Assembly: GCF_001625195.1 (NCBI RefSeq)
Contig: NC_054391.1
Span: 62,001 to 126,000 of the forward strand
Length of the DNA stretch: 64,000 nucleotides
Origin: Drechmeria coniospora
Lineage: Eukaryota; Ascomycota; Sordariomycetes; Hypocreales; Ophiocordycipitaceae
Direction of reading: 5' to 3'
Shown: positions 44,816 through 56,900 of the stretch, one piece after another
Layout of the letters: each line of letters opens with the position of its first letter
Numbering within the stretch: position 1 is the stretch's first letter
The notes under the pieces: generated by a model
What the model saw: the letters and a program-made list of their open reading frames with translations, nothing else
The model's database searches: none
Told to the model about the DNA's origin: nothing
Position numbers and translations under genes: made by a program

Positions 44816-44875
44816 ATTGATGAGGATCGATGGTTGGATGGATTGATGAGGATCGATGGTTGGGTGGAACGATGA
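44816..44875. repeat. Short direct repeat
   Basis: Two and a half copies of tgatgaggatcgatggttgg with the linker atgga, directly next to the 5' region of the reductase gene. Confidence 0.7.
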
Positions 44876-44879
44876 ACTG

Positions 44880-46585
44880 CTCACCTCATCACCCAAGACG
44901 CACGCACACGTGCTCGCGAGCCGCGAGTCGCGATACACGCTGATCCTGGGGGATGACGACCCGAGGCTCCAGCAGATGCAGCCTCCAGCAGATGCAGCCC
45001 TTTTCGTGTGCCGAGTTCCACGCATGCAGATTTTGATAGTCGTCCGCCGCCGACGGAAAGATGCCAACGAACGAATGCGAGAGGGGGCACGAGGCTACCA
45101 AGGCTGTCTTGGACGTTGGGTCAGAGCTTCGCATGTGCCGACGACGAGGGCCCATCCGCGGACTCTCTCGGGCGGCAACGTACCGTCCGGGACGAACAAG
45201 GCCAGTAACGGACGACGAGGACACCGAAGAGGAAACTCGGAAAATGCCGCATGTATCGATGCGGCCAGACGCTGCCGAGACGAGAGCCAAAAATGGCAAC
45301 GAGACGTGATCGGCGGTCTGGGCCGAGACAACCGCCACCGTCGCCCACCATGAAGCGGCGGTTCACGGAGCCGGCCCTCGCTGGCATGGGATGAGAAGCA
45401 TGGGGTCGGAGTGAACTTATACCTCGTGCCCCAAGCGGATCGCGAGGACTCTGTGGTGGTGCCGTGTTGGTGCTGCACATCATGCCTCATGGACAGGATA
45501 GTATGCGTTCTGCCAGTTTCAACGAGCAGCGTCATTCGCCACCCTTTCCTGCTGGCCTCTTGGCCACGGTGTGCCTGAGGCGCCGATCGAATGCGGGCAG
45601 GTGGCCAACGATGGTGGCCCATGGGTTGCGCCTGCCTCGAAGATGGAACTGCCGATGATGTCGGCGCGACCAAAGGGGCAACAACCATCGTCGCTCCCTT
45701 CCGTCTTATTCGCCACGCATCTTCCACGGCATCTGCCACGGCATCATTGCCCGGGTGGCACTTGCCACGAGAAAGAGGTTCTGGCGTGAACGCGTACATG
45801 GTGCAAGTACATGTCCGTCTGTCCAAGGTGCAGGCACGATGCACGACAGGCCGTGCGGCGCAGGAACGACCCTCAAACGACGGCCGGGGCGCACAGGCTG
45901 GGCAAGGGCAGAGCAGGGCAGGCACGACCAACCATGGCGGTCGCAGCTTCCTCACGGCTTATCGTCGTGCCACTCGATATGGTTGCGCCTCAGCCATGGA
46001 CGGACCAATGGGGAAGGTCGTATGGCAGCGTCGCATCGCGGCTGAAGCCACGAGGGCATCGAGGCGCACGGCGTGCCTGAGGCTCCCGGGAGGACCAAAG
46101 TACAGGGTACGGCATTGCCGGTCTGACGCACGATACCATCGACGTTCAGCTGGCCGACGGCGAGACGATTGCACCGGCCAGGCGTAAGCATGGCGACGAG
46201 TTGCCGTTACGAGACGCCCGGTTCGTCGCCGACGAGGTGCGATGGATGACGAATGCCCTGCCTCGTCGTATATATGTACCGTCGGCCAAGAAAACGGCTT
46301 ACTCACCGTTCGCAACTGCTGGTGGTATCGCGTGCCGCTGGTGTTTTGTGATGAATGCCAAGGTGAGCAGTCTCGTCGGCCGGCCAGGCATCCCCTACCA
46401 GCAGGCCGGCCATGTCCTCGGCACGACGAACGGAGCGCTGAGTGGCACAGAGCCTACCTGGAGACCAAGCATCCAACCTGCCCTCGCCTCCCGAAAGCGC
46501 CGCGGCGGTACGCATGCCCGGGCGTGCCACTCTGTCCTCTCGGTCGGGTCGTAGAACACCATCGCTTCGCATCGCATCCATCGCC
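44880..46585. other. Gene-free stretch of 1.7 kb before the Zn2Cys6 regulator
   Basis: Several open frames, none with a domain. A short direct duplication near 44970-45000 (ccagcagatgcagcctcc, twice). Confidence 0.45.
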
Positions 46586-46590
46586 ATAGC

Positions 46591-48693
46591 ATGTCTCGGC
46601 AGGCCGACCCGGAGCCCATCTCGCTCCAGCGGCAGCGGCCCGGCGGCGCCTGCGAGGAATGCCGGAGACGCAAGCTGCGGTGTGATCGGCAGCAGCCCCA
46701 GTGCGGCATGTGCTCGGCGGCGGGGGCGACGTGCCAGATCACGACGAATCGAGCGCCGAGGGGTCCCAAGCGAGGCTATCTCAAGGCCATGCAGGCGCGC
46801 ATCGGCAAGTTCCCAAGCCCCCGCGCGCAGCCGCAGGCCCTCGACCCGCTAACCGGCCGGCTCGACGGCCACGCAGCCGCTCTCGAGGGCGCTCTCGAGG
46901 GCGCCATGCTGCAGCAGCAGGCGGGCGGCGACAAGGTCGTGTCTCCCTACGACGAGAGCTGGTCCGACGGCCTCTTCCCCGTCCACGACGGCATGTCGTG
47001 GGACTTTCCCGTCGCCGACGCCGAGACGCTGCTCCACGACCTCGGCCGCATGACGAGCATCGCCTGTCCGCCGTTCGAGTCGTCGACGGAGAGCCAGCTC
47101 GACGGAGCCGAGACGGCCCACTCGGCCTCGCCGCTTCCGGCCTTTGACGGCCACGGCGACGAGCCTCTGTCGTCGGCGGGGTCGAGCTCGAGCCCCGGCA
47201 CGGCCGAAGGCCCCGGCTTGAACGGGCCGGGCACCCCCTGCATATCCAGCTTGATGCAAGCAGAGTTGTATGTAGGTCTGATCCGACGCGGTGACGATTC
47301 CAAAGGCCGCGGGACGCTCGCAAAGGACGGCGGGCCGGAGCATGGACGGCGCTGACGGGCTCGCCGCAGGGATCAACTGTACTTTGACCGCATGCACGCC
47401 TTCACGCCCATCGTCCACGAGGGACGGTACTCGGCCTGGGCGCGGCAGCCTCGAAAGGCAAAGGCGCGGCTGTGCCTGCAGTACACGCTGTGGACCTCGG
47501 CGTCGTCGGCGTCGGCCCACTATCAGAACGTCGGCGGCTCCCTCTATCGCGAGGCGCGTCGCCTCATGGAGGAGCTCGAGGAGGAGGCCAAGGGGAGGCC
47601 CGCGGCGCCGACGGAGCTCGAGCACATCCAGGCCTGGCTCCTGCTCGCCATCCACGAGTTCATCTTTGTCGATTTTCGCCGCGGCTGGTTGAGCGCCGGC
47701 CGCGCGTTCCGCCTCATCCAGCTCGACTGGTTCCGAGACGTCGACGGCCTCGACGCCGTCGTCGCGCCGGCACAGTGGATCGAGGCGGAGCAGAGGCGCC
47801 GGACCTACTGGATGGCCTACTGCCTCGACAGGCTCGTGAGCCTCCGAAGCGGCTCTCCCTTGACCTTTGACGAGCAGGTAACGTCCGATCTGACGGGTCC
47901 CCCCGGGCCCCCTCCCCCCCCGGACGCTCGCGGCGTGTGCCGTCTCGCGCTGACGCTCGTCAACGCCGAACCCCCAGACCGTCGTGCGACTCCCGGCACC
48001 CGAGACGGCCTTTCAAAACGACGAGCCCGTCCTCGTGGGTTACCTCGGCGAGGCCGTCGCCTCCCACGACGCGAGCGCGACGTCTCCGTTCACCGAGTGC
48101 ATCGTCATGGCCACGCTGACGGGTCGCGCCTTGTCGTACCAGCACCTCGCGACCAAGCACCCCAAGGTGTCGGAAGACTTTTGGTACCGCCACCGAGGCT
48201 TCGATGCCGTCCTGACGCAGCGCATGGAGGCCTTCACCCTCAAGTACGGCCTCGCCCTGCAGGAGGCGGACCCGATGCTCATGTTTGTCGGCATGATGTG
48301 GCGGACCACGATTCTCTTCTTTTCCCAGACCATGGAGCGCGCCATGGCACCGGCATCGGAAAACGGCTTCGTCGCGTCGGATCACGCAGCGAGGTCCTCG
48401 TCGGCCGCCGAGGATGTCGTCGGCTTGACGGCCAAGCTCGCGCAGCTGAACTGGTTCAAGGTACGTGACGCCCCGCAGCGCCCTGCCGCCGCCGCCCCCA
48501 AGGCCCGGCCTGAACGAGCCACCAGGTGCATCCACTCACGCCGATCCCGCTGTCCTTGTGCGCAGAGCTGCTGGCTGCGCAAAACGGGCTGGACAAATCT
48601 ACGGACAAGAAGCTGGCCATTGTTACAGACTTGATGCGCAGCTTGGTGAATTTTAACAACATGGGAAAGGGGCTGTACAGCTATCCCTGGTAG
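46591..48693 (+). CDS. Zn2Cys6 transcription factor with fungal-specific domain
   Basis: Four exons, 46591-47267, 47370-47877, 47978-48460 and 48526-48693, give 611 residues; donors GTATGT, GTAACG and GTACGT, with phases matching. The N-terminal DNA-binding domain is [20 protein letters not shown] followed by CSAAGATC (residues about 20-48; C-x2-C-x6-C-x6-C-x2-C-x6-C), with the basic recognition loop RRRKLR. A Ser/Pro/Asp-rich linker follows, then the middle homology region from [21 protein letters not shown] onward, including [28 protein letters not shown], typical of this domain (Fungal_trans). Last exon: a short tail ending [14 protein letters not shown]. Such proteins often regulate neighbouring biosynthetic genes; it lies 2.8 kb from the monooxygenase gene and about 5.3 kb from the PKS start, so it is a candidate pathway regulator. 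Confidence 0.9.
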
Positions 48694-48826
48694 AGTCGTC
48701 GAGTGCCTTGTATGTCGTCGAGTGCCTTTGGAGTCGATGAGTGTCATGAGAACCGTCGAGAGCCTTTAGAGGAGTCGAGTGCCTTGAGAATCGGACCAGA
48801 TTCCAGAATCAATCGCGTCTCGTTGG

Positions 48827-49024
48827 TGTGCCGTGTCCCCTCGATGTGCGTGTCCCCTCAATGTGCCGTGTCCTCTCAATGTGCCGCGTCCTCTCAATGT
48901 GCCGCGTCCTCTCAATGTGCCGTGTCCTCTCAATGTGCCGGATCCTCTCAATGTGCCGTGTCCTCTCAATGTGCCGTGTCCCCTCAATGTGCCGTGTCCC
49001 CCCGATGCGCCGCGTCCCCTCCAT
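48827..49024. repeat. 18-base minisatellite, 11 units
   Basis: Eleven copies of gtgccgtgtcctctcaat, one of 17 bases, the rest 18. All three plus frames and two minus frames stay open through it (SQCAVS, PLNVPC, SMCRVL), giving peptides of 140 residues that are artefacts of the unit length. Confidence 0.95.
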
Positions 49025-49029
49025 GGCGA

Positions 49030-49895
49030 CGGTGCCCGGTTCCGATGCCGGGATCGGCTCTCGACTCGTGGCTGCGAGACCTTTGTTCCTCGGGGGCCAA
49101 TCGGCCGCGCCATGGATGAGCGGACACGGAGCACGCGCACGGCGGGCTCACGTCTTGGGCCGCAAGGACCAGATGCGACGTCTCGAGGCCAAAGGTTGTG
49201 CGTGCGGGTGGATGGCGCGAGGTTGGCGGCTCGTGGCAGTTCCGGCATCGCGTAGGTAGGCTAGGCATGACCTTCCAGAACGGCCTCGTCGCCGCCACCA
49301 TTCAGGTCGGCCGGTACGTTTATTTGGCCGAGACTCGAGGGGCTTACCCGTACTCGCTTGTGCGTGTAGCCCCGACGCCGAACTTCACGTGGTGCCGATC
49401 GGCCTCCTCGATCGGAGGCTCGTGTGCTCTCGCGTCATTCGCCTCGCCGCCCGTGGCGAGCATCTCGGGTCACTTCACGCCATGGCCGTACCGAGAAGCT
49501 TAGGCGCCCAGGAGGGAGTCGAGAGGGTTGCCCCGAGGGCGACCTCGGATGGGGGGCTGCCACATGCCATGTGGTATCGTCTCACCTGCAGCCGCGTACT
49601 CCCCGAGATGTACGCTGTCGGGCCTGCAATCCCACCAAGCCGTGGCGTGGTCTGTTCCATGTTGGCCGCGTCCTCTTCGTGTTTCCTACCCGTCCTTTGC
49701 ATTCTTCCGGACGTCTTGCCGGCCTCGGCGGTGAGTCAGGGGTGCCCACGGGAAGGGACAGGCGGCTGCTGACTCTGATGTCAATCGTCAGCATCCACGA
49801 GGGCCCTCTTTTGGGGAGCGGAACGCCCTCGCCGGGCATGCCATGCGAGCCGCAGCCGGTGTCGAGTAGATTCCGGTCGACGGCCGCTGCCTGAC
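49030..49895. other. Intergenic stretch, no supported gene
   Basis: Overlapping open frames only; no domain or clear exon chain. Confidence 0.4.
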
Positions 49896-49959
49896 ATGTT
49901 GTTGTTGATGAGATGACGGCGGGGGAGAGGATGACTTGGGGAGCGGTCTGCTGCTCCGG

Positions 49960-50440
49960 TTGTGATGCCTGAGGCTGCGTTGGACGCTTCCCTGATGAAC
50001 AGGCATCTATTACTACATGCAGATGCACTGTGGCTCATGCAAGTGTACTGCTGCTCTCTTCATAATGCCTGAGGCTGCCGTTCGTGATGCCTGAGGCTGC
50101 CTTGGCCTGATGAATATGTATCTACAGAACTTATATGTAGATGCTCTGTGGCTCATGCAAATGTACTGCCACTCAGTTTGTGATGCCTGAGGCTGCCTTG
50201 ACCTGATGAATGTGTGCATCTACAGCACTTGCATGTAGATGCGCTGTGGCTCATGCAAGTGTACGTACTGCTGCTCCCTTCATGATGCCTGAGGCTGCCT
50301 TGACCTGATGAATATATATCTACAGAGCACTGCTGATCCCTTCGTGATGCCCGAGGCTGCCTTGGCCTGATGAATATATATCTACAGAGCACTGCTGCTC
50401 CCTTCATGATGCCTGAGGACGCCTTTGCACGCCGCTCCCT
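49960..50440. repeat. Minisatellite with tgatgcctgaggctgcc core, unit about 55-125 bases
   Basis: Nine copies of tgatgcctgaggctgcctt, each followed by variable blocks (gacctgatgaatatatatct, acagagcactgctgctccct, atgtagatgcactgtggctc). Unit lengths vary because blocks are gained or lost. Confidence 0.9.
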
Positions 50441-50444
50441 TGAT

Positions 50445-51080
50445 ACCTACAGAGTAGATACACTGTGGCGCATGGAAGTGCAATGCAGTCTGTTGTTCCA
50501 TTCGTGGTGGCTGAGGCCGTCCATGTACGCTTCCCCTGATCAACAGGCACCTGAATGCACGTTGGCTCACAATATAAGTGTACCGTACCAGTACCGCGCC
50601 GTCCGTACCTATATCGAACTGTACTGTTGTACTCTACGCTTCCTGCATCGTACTCTGCTGTACTGTACGTGTCCATGCTTGGTGCATCGGGGCCAAGAAC
50701 GTGCCTCTGTGCCGACTCCCGACTGGGCCATCTCTGGGCCATATCTTGGCCTGTCGACATGCTGTTGGGCATGCGTTCGTTTCGTGCTTGTTCTACCTAG
50801 CATTTCGGTACACGTAAAGTACTGGTACTCCGTCTTGCTGTGTAGACTTGCGTACTAGTAGTTGACAGGTACCATCATAACACAGCACGACGACGTCCGC
50901 TTGTACATGTGTAAGTCACTGGACAAAAGTGACGATTCAGGTTTGGTAGTGCAACCCCTACAAATTGAATCGACATTTTTGCCACCCCACTGTACCTACT
51001 TACCTACTAGGTACTTACTAAGTACTGTACCTGCCTACAGTACAGCATGTACCGTATCTACAGGTGTGGCAACCCTGCTA
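50445..51080. other. Intergenic stretch with many gtac words
   Basis: No gene supported. The interval is full of gtac/tacg words (cagtaccgc, gtactgtacg, cttactaagtac). Confidence 0.45.
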
Positions 51081-51083
51081 GAA

Positions 51084-51356
51084 TTACAGAGTATAGAGCA
51101 CCGCACGCCATAAATTAGTGGATGGAGGGAGCCAATAATACACCACTGTCGAGAGCCGTCCAAGTTTCTCCCGGCATCCGCCATCATCAAAGTAGGTGCA
51201 ACTATTATCATTCACGTAATTCAGTAGAAACAAGCCGTTGAAAATCCATGTACCCGACGAGGCATCAATTCCAATCTGCAAGACCGAGCATCTACCTAAT
51301 TTGATGGACCTCAAAGCCCTGCAGTACCGATAATCACTCTCCATCTTCCCCATCAT
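51084..51356 (-). CDS. Hypothetical small protein
   Basis: A 90-residue open frame (MMGKMESDYRYCRALRSIK..., four cysteines) with balanced composition, AT-richer than its surroundings, just downstream of and on the same strand as the monooxygenase. No signal peptide at the start and no recognised domain; it could also be 3' UTR of the monooxygenase transcript. Weakly supported. Confidence 0.2.
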   Translation of the reverse strand: MMGKMESDYRYCRALRSIKLGRCSVLQIGIDASSGTWIFNGLFLLNYVNDNSCTYFDDGGCREKLGRLSTVVYYWLPPSTNLWRAVLYTL

Positions 51357-51471
51357 GGCCTACAGGGTAGGCTGCGCTACGCCATCGTCGATGGCTGTCG
51401 TCGGTGGCACTTGCCCCTGACCTGCTCTTGCCAAGGGAATACTGGATGGGAGGGAATCACCTGACCGTCGA

Positions 51472-53010
51472 CTAGTATACGTCTGCCTTCTTGCCACGGT
51501 TGCTGTTCACCGACCTTCGCCTCCTCTTGTATCCCTCGAGGGCCTCGTCCATCATGGCCTCGTATTCAAAGTGCCAAATCTTCAGCGACCGATCCCGAAT
51601 CTCCTCGAAGCAGGTCTCGGCCTTGACGAGCCTGTCGTCGTCGGCCCACTCCCGCTGCTGATGCAGGTCGCACACGCGCCGGCTGCTGTTCACCACCCAC
51701 TGGCTCCGCGTGCGTCTCACGGCGTCGTACGTCGTCAGCGCGGCGTCGAGCGCCGCCCGCTTCGTCTCCGGTCGCCCTCGCATGTCGGCGACGACGGCCT
51801 CGACGAGCGTCGTGAGGCACAGGGCATCCTCGACGCCCACGCACGCGCCCGCGCCGTGGTGCGGGCTCGAGGCGTGGGCTGCGTCCCCGGCGAGGCAGAT
51901 GCTTCGGCCGTGGTAGCGAGGCACCGGATACTCCCAGAGGTCGAATATCCCCCACTTGGTGAGCGTGTCCGGGAAGAGGTCGATGAGCTCGCGCACGGCC
52001 GGGCACCAGCCCTCAAAGGCGGCCTCGACGTCGGCCTTGCTCCCCTCGGCCACGGTCTGCCTCTCGTCGGGCCATCGACGACGGTCCCGGACAAAGGCCA
52101 CGGCGTTGAGCATGCTGTTGCCCGCCACGGGGTAGTGCAGCAGGTTGGCCCCCGGCCCGACGTGGTTGTGCTGGTTCGTCGCCTTGTACCGACCGAGCGC
52201 CTTGACGGCCCGCTCCATGGGGATCAGCGTCCGGTACGCCACGCAGTGCGTGTAGCTGGGCCGTGACGCCGGATGGTCCTCGCCGAGGAGGATGCGCCTC
52301 ACGCGCGACTTGACGCCGTCGCAGCCGATGACTGCGTGGCCCGTCGTCAGCCTCGTTGCCCCCCCCCCCCCCCCAATCCGAACCGGGCCATGCTCGCGGG
52401 GAGTCCCCACGGAAGCCGCCGTCGTCGTCGTCGTCCCGGACGGGCGCGGAAACTCACCAATGTCTGCTTCGGCCGTCGTTCCGTCGGCAAAGGCGAGACG
52501 CAGCTTCTCGTCTGCACCCCCCCCGTCGGTGATGCTCTCCAGTCGTTTCTTGAGCTCGACGACGTCCGGAGGCACAATCTTGACCAGCGCTTCGAGGAAC
52601 TGGTCGCGCCGGCAGCCCTCGAAGCCTCGGTAGCCTGCGTCGAGCTTGTACAGGAGCCGCTGCCCGCGAGGCTCGTCGCCGCGCTTCCGGTCGAAGCCGT
52701 CGATCCAGCGCAGGTAGTCGTTGGGGTCCTCCTCGCCCCCGTTGGACGTGGCGACGGATCCGCTCGACCTCAAGGCCACGGGAATGCCGCCATCGATGAG
52801 GTGCATGCAGCGGATCGCGTTGGCCGTGAAGGCGATGCCCGCGCCGATCTCGCGGAACCCCTGGGCCTGCTCGTATACTTTGACCTTTGCGCCGACGCGA
52901 AGCAGGCCCACAGTAAGCACGAGTCCGATGATGCCCCCGCCGACGATGGCGATCTCAACCTGCTCGTCCGGAGCGCTGGGGTGGTCCATGGGCGACGTGT
53001 TCATCGTCAT
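51472..53010 (-). CDS. FAD-dependent monooxygenase (salicylate hydroxylase-like)
   Basis: Two exons, complement of 51472-52331 and 52458-53010, give 470 residues. The intron (52332-52457, donor GTGAGT, acceptor GCAG) is 126 bases with no stop in frame, so it could be read through by mistake as 42 extra residues; it contains a run of about 15 G. Removing it joins ADI directly to VIGCDG, restoring the family consensus. Seen: the FAD Rossmann motif IVGGGIIGL (about residues 22-30), the DG motif [12 protein letters not shown], and the GD motif [18 protein letters not shown]. This group hydroxylates phenolic substrates using NAD(P)H and O2; members next to PKSs with a terminal reductase (as in tropolone, azaphilone and sorbicillin pathways) hydroxylate and dearomatise the aldehyde product. 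It is divergent to the PKS, with 974 bases between the starts. Confidence 0.9.
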   Translation of the reverse strand: MTMNTSPMDHPSAPDEQVEIAIVGGGIIGLVLTVGLLRVGAKVKVYEQAQGFREIGAGIAFTANAIRCMHLIDGGIPVALRSSGSVATSNGGEEDPNDYLRWIDGFDRKRGDEPRGQRLLYKLDAGYRGFEGCRRDQFLEALVKIVPPDVVELKKRLESITDGGGADEKLRLAFADGTTAEADIGEFPRPSGTTTTTAASVGTPREHGPVRIGGGGGATRLTTGHAVIGCDGVKSRVRRILLGEDHPASRPSYTHCVAYRTLIPMERAVKALGRYKATNQHNHVGPGANLLHYPVAGNSMLNAVAFVRDRRRWPDERQTVAEGSKADVEAAFEGWCPAVRELIDLFPDTLTKWGIFDLWEYPVPRYHGRSICLAGDAAHASSPHHGAGACVGVEDALCLTTLVEAVVADMRGRPETKRAALDAALTTYDAVRRTRSQWVVNSSRRVCDLHQQREWADDDRLVKAETCFEEIRDRSLKIWHFEYEAMMDEALEGYKRRRRSVNSNRGKKADVY

Positions 53011-53984
53011 TTCGAGCTAGTTCTTGCGCCGCCGGGGAGAGCCGTGTTGCCGAGGAGCAGAGGTTGGCCGTGAACATGCCGGCGGCATCATGGGTGCTAT
53101 ATAATACAGAGGAGCGCGGCCCGAGCACGAAGCTGAAAGGGACGAGACGACAAGAAAACAATCAACCGCACGCCTCTGCATGTTCGATTTCGCGCTAGCT
53201 GCCCTGTGTCGATGGATGCACCGACCCATGATCAGGCGACGATGCTCGAGGAACCGTCATCATCGCTTCTACCGGGAGAACAATTTGGGCAGCGCACCAA
53301 CCGTTGCCCAACGAGCCACGAGCAGCCTTGCCGCTATTTCAGCCTCGGAGTTTTGCAAAGTCCCGAAGCGATGACCAGGGAACGGCCACGCCGCGCCCCG
53401 TTAACCGCTCCTGGCCCAACCATGGTCGCCCCGGCCCGGGGAAAATCGACACCCGCGCCTTCGCATCGTCGACCCGGGGGGGAGGGGAAGGGAAGGGGAA
53501 GGGAAGGGGAAGGGAAGGGAAAGGGAAGAGGAGGAGGGGGGGGGGGGGGCTCCATGAGCTCCAACGTGACCTGACCCTTTTGCTGCCGAGGGCCGCTGCG
53601 AGTCCCGTCTCTCCCTGTCATCCATGATCCGTGGCTGTACTTTTCACGCCGGCCTGTCGGCTTGTCGAGATGTTCCGAACCTGCACAGGAGCCTGGAGGT
53701 CAGGATCGGGGGTTGGTGTCTGTCAGACCGCGCGGCATGGGCTCGCCGGCCTCCACGTCGGCATTTCGTTTCTGGGTGCTGACCGTTTGCTCAGCGACGC
53801 TCTCCTTCAATCTCCCTCCATGGCTTGACTGCCTCGTAACCGCCGCCGCTTGGAGTCGTTTCGGCCAGAGTACTTAACCCGCACCCTCGGTCGCTTGACG
53901 CGGACAAGGCAGCAACGGAACTCAATCAACTACAAGTCTGTTGCACCCCTTCTCTCAGCCCCTGGATTCAGAGAAAGTCGAGAC
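53011..53984. promoter_or_regulatory. Bidirectional intergenic region between monooxygenase and PKS
   Basis: The two genes start on either side of this 974-base region. For the monooxygenase, ctatataata at 53098-53107 is a TATA-like element about 90 bases upstream of its start. The central part, 53470-53550, is a long G-rich tract (ggggaaggg repeats and about 14 G in a row). No specific activator site is assigned; Zn2Cys6 binding sites (CGG triplets) are too common here to single out. Confidence 0.5.
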
Positions 53985-56900
53985 ATGTCAACCATGTCCA
54001 CCATGACCACGACGTCCGACTCTCCCCTTCACCCCCTCGCCGGGCCGGCCGTCCTCTTGTTCGGCCCCCTCGCCCTGTCATTCGACTCTGCCCAACTCTC
54101 CCACGTCCGCAAGGCGGTGGCCAGGACCCCCGGGAACGAGTGGATGGCCGAGACGATATCGCAGCTGCCGCTCCTTTGGGCCCAAATCACATCGGCGCTT
54201 CCGACCCTCCAATCCGAGACGGGACGGAGAGAACTCGAGGATCTCGCCGATGCTTTCTCGACCGGACGACCCCTTCACACACCCTACCCCCTTCCCAACA
54301 AGCTGCTCATACCACTCGTCGTCCTATCTCATTTGACCCAGTATGCCGAGTTCCTGACCCGCACGACGGCCGAGACGGACGGCCGAGTAGACCTGTTCGC
54401 GACGTCGAGAAACGGCAGGGAAACCCTCGGACTCTGCACGGGGCTTCTGAGTGCCTTTGCCGCTTCGAGTGCCAGCAACAAGAATGACTTTGAGGTCTAC
54501 GGCGCCGTCGCCATCCGGCTCGCCGTGCTCGTCGGAATGGTCGTCGATGAGCGGGACACAGACACCGCCTCGGAGCTACCGGTTGCAGCATCGCTGAGCG
54601 TTGCTTGGAATTCCTGTCACAGTCGAGAAGACATTGTCGAAACCGTGCGAGAGTTTCCCCACGTGAGTCGGCGAGTCGCCCGTGATTTCCTTGCCTGTTC
54701 TGACGAGCCCATCCACCGCAGACATATATATCCGTCGACTATGACGTGAACCGCGCGACCATCACCGGGGAGCCGGCCGCGCTCGCAGAGCTGCACCGTC
54801 GACTGAGAGCCGCTGGAGTCACCTCGTCGGAGATTGGTCTTCGCGGTCGTTTCCACGCCGACTCCCACCGTCTATTGATGCCCTCGCTGCTTCGGTTTTG
54901 CGATGATAACCCCGAGTTTCAGTTTCCCGACGCGTCGGCCGTACCTTTGCCAACCCGCTCAAACAATCAGGGAGACCTGCTTGCTCACGGAGCTCTGCAT
55001 CGCCACGCGCTCGAGTCCATCCTGACCGACCCTCCCCGGTGGCACCAGTCCTTCTCATGCATGCGCCGGGAACGTCTCGCCGACGAGGAGATGCTTCTCA
55101 TCTCCATCGGATCGGAGCGATGCGTGCCGCCTTCGCAGTTGCCGTCCCTCGGCCGGCAGCTTGTTCATCTCGCCGACGCCGACATCGCAACGGCATCGAT
55201 GGCAAAGCACCACCGAACCATCTCGGAGAATGACATTGCCGTCGTCGGAATGTCATGCAAAGTGGCCGGCGCCGATGATCTCGAAGAGTTCTGGGACCTC
55301 CTGTGCGCCGCCAAATCGCAGCACAGAGAGGTGCCCAAGGAGCGCATCAAGTTTGAGACGCCCTTCCGAGACACCGATCCGAAGCGGAAATGGTTCGCGA
55401 ACCTCGTGGATGGGCCCGACAAGTTTGACCACAAGTTCTTCAAGAAGAGCCCACGTGAGAGCGCCACCATGGACCCCCAGCAGCGGTTGCTCCTCCAGAT
55501 AGCCTACCAGGCCGTCGAGCATTCGGGCTACTTCAACTCGGCCGATCCGGACAGGCGTGTTGGATGCTTCATCGGCTTGTGCGCCTCCGACTACGAATGC
55601 AACATGGCCTGCCACCCACCCAACGCCTTCTCGGCGACGGGCAACCTGCAAGGCTTCGTCGCCGGCAAGGTCAGCCATCACTTCGGATGGACAGGTCCCG
55701 GTCTCACCATCGACACCGCCTGCTCCTCCTCGGCCGTCGCCGTGCATCAAGCGTGCCGCGCCATCATCGGCGGCGAATGCAACGCCGCTCTCGCCGGCGG
55801 CACCCACGTCATGACGAGCCCCTTGTGGTTTCAGAACCTCGCCGGCGCCTCCTTTCTCAGCACCACCGGCCAGTGCAAGCCTTTCGATGCCAAGGCCGAC
55901 GGGTACTGCCGTGGCGAGGGCGTCGGAGCCGTCTTCCTCAAGAGACTCTCGGATGCCGTGGCCGATGGGGACCCGATCCTCGGCGTCGTGGCAGCCACGG
56001 CCGTCCAGCAGAACCAGAACTGCACCCCCATATTCGTACCCAACGTCCCGTCGCTTTCGGATCTCTTCCGCGTCGTCGCCAAGGACGCCAGGCTTCGACC
56101 CGACCAGATCTCCGTCGTCGAGGCCCACGGCACGGGGACGGCCGTGGGAGACCCGGCCGAGTACGACAGCATTCGACAGGTGTTTGGGGGGGCCATCCGC
56201 CGGAAGCCGCTGCTGGTCAGCTCCGTCAAGGGTCTCGTCGGCCACATTGAATGCACGTCGGGCATCATCTCCATGATCAAGGTGCTGCTGATGATCAACA
56301 AGGGGCTCGTGCCGCGGCAGGCTAGCTTCACCAGCATCAACCCTGCCATTGGCGCCGTCGAGGCGGATAGAATGACCGTGCCGACGAGCACGAAGGCGTG
56401 GGAGACCGGCTTCAGGGCTGCCTTGGTCAACAACTACGGCGCGTCCGGGTCCAACGCGTCCATCATCCTCACGGAGTCACCGCTCGCCCGCGTCAAACCC
56501 ACCGCCGGGCATCTTCCGGCGGCAGCCACTCCCCCGAAGCATCCCATCTGGCTCGCCGGGTTCGATGAACGCTGCCTTCAGCGGTACGCCAAAGCCCTTG
56601 GCAAATTCATGGAGCGAGATGCCGGGCCCGGGGAGGATCGCAGCTTGGCCAACATTGCCTTCAACCTCGCTCGCCAGAGCAACAGGGGGCTGGATCGAAG
56701 CCTCATGCTCAACGTGCACTCCGTGGGGGACCTGATGCAGAAGCTCGAAAAAATCCGCAGCGGCCACGACTCGGTCGCCTCGGCCGCGAGGCCTGCCGCG
56801 AGGCCGGTGGTCCTCTGTTTCGGCGGCCAAATCTCGACGTATGTCGGATTGGACCGCCATCTGTACGAGTCTGTGGCTGTTCTCCGGAGGCACCTCGACA

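Noticed and set aside
46781..47655. Long minus-strand frames over the Zn2Cys6 regulator
   Set aside because: They are antisense shadows of GC-rich coding sequence with clear domains on the plus strand.
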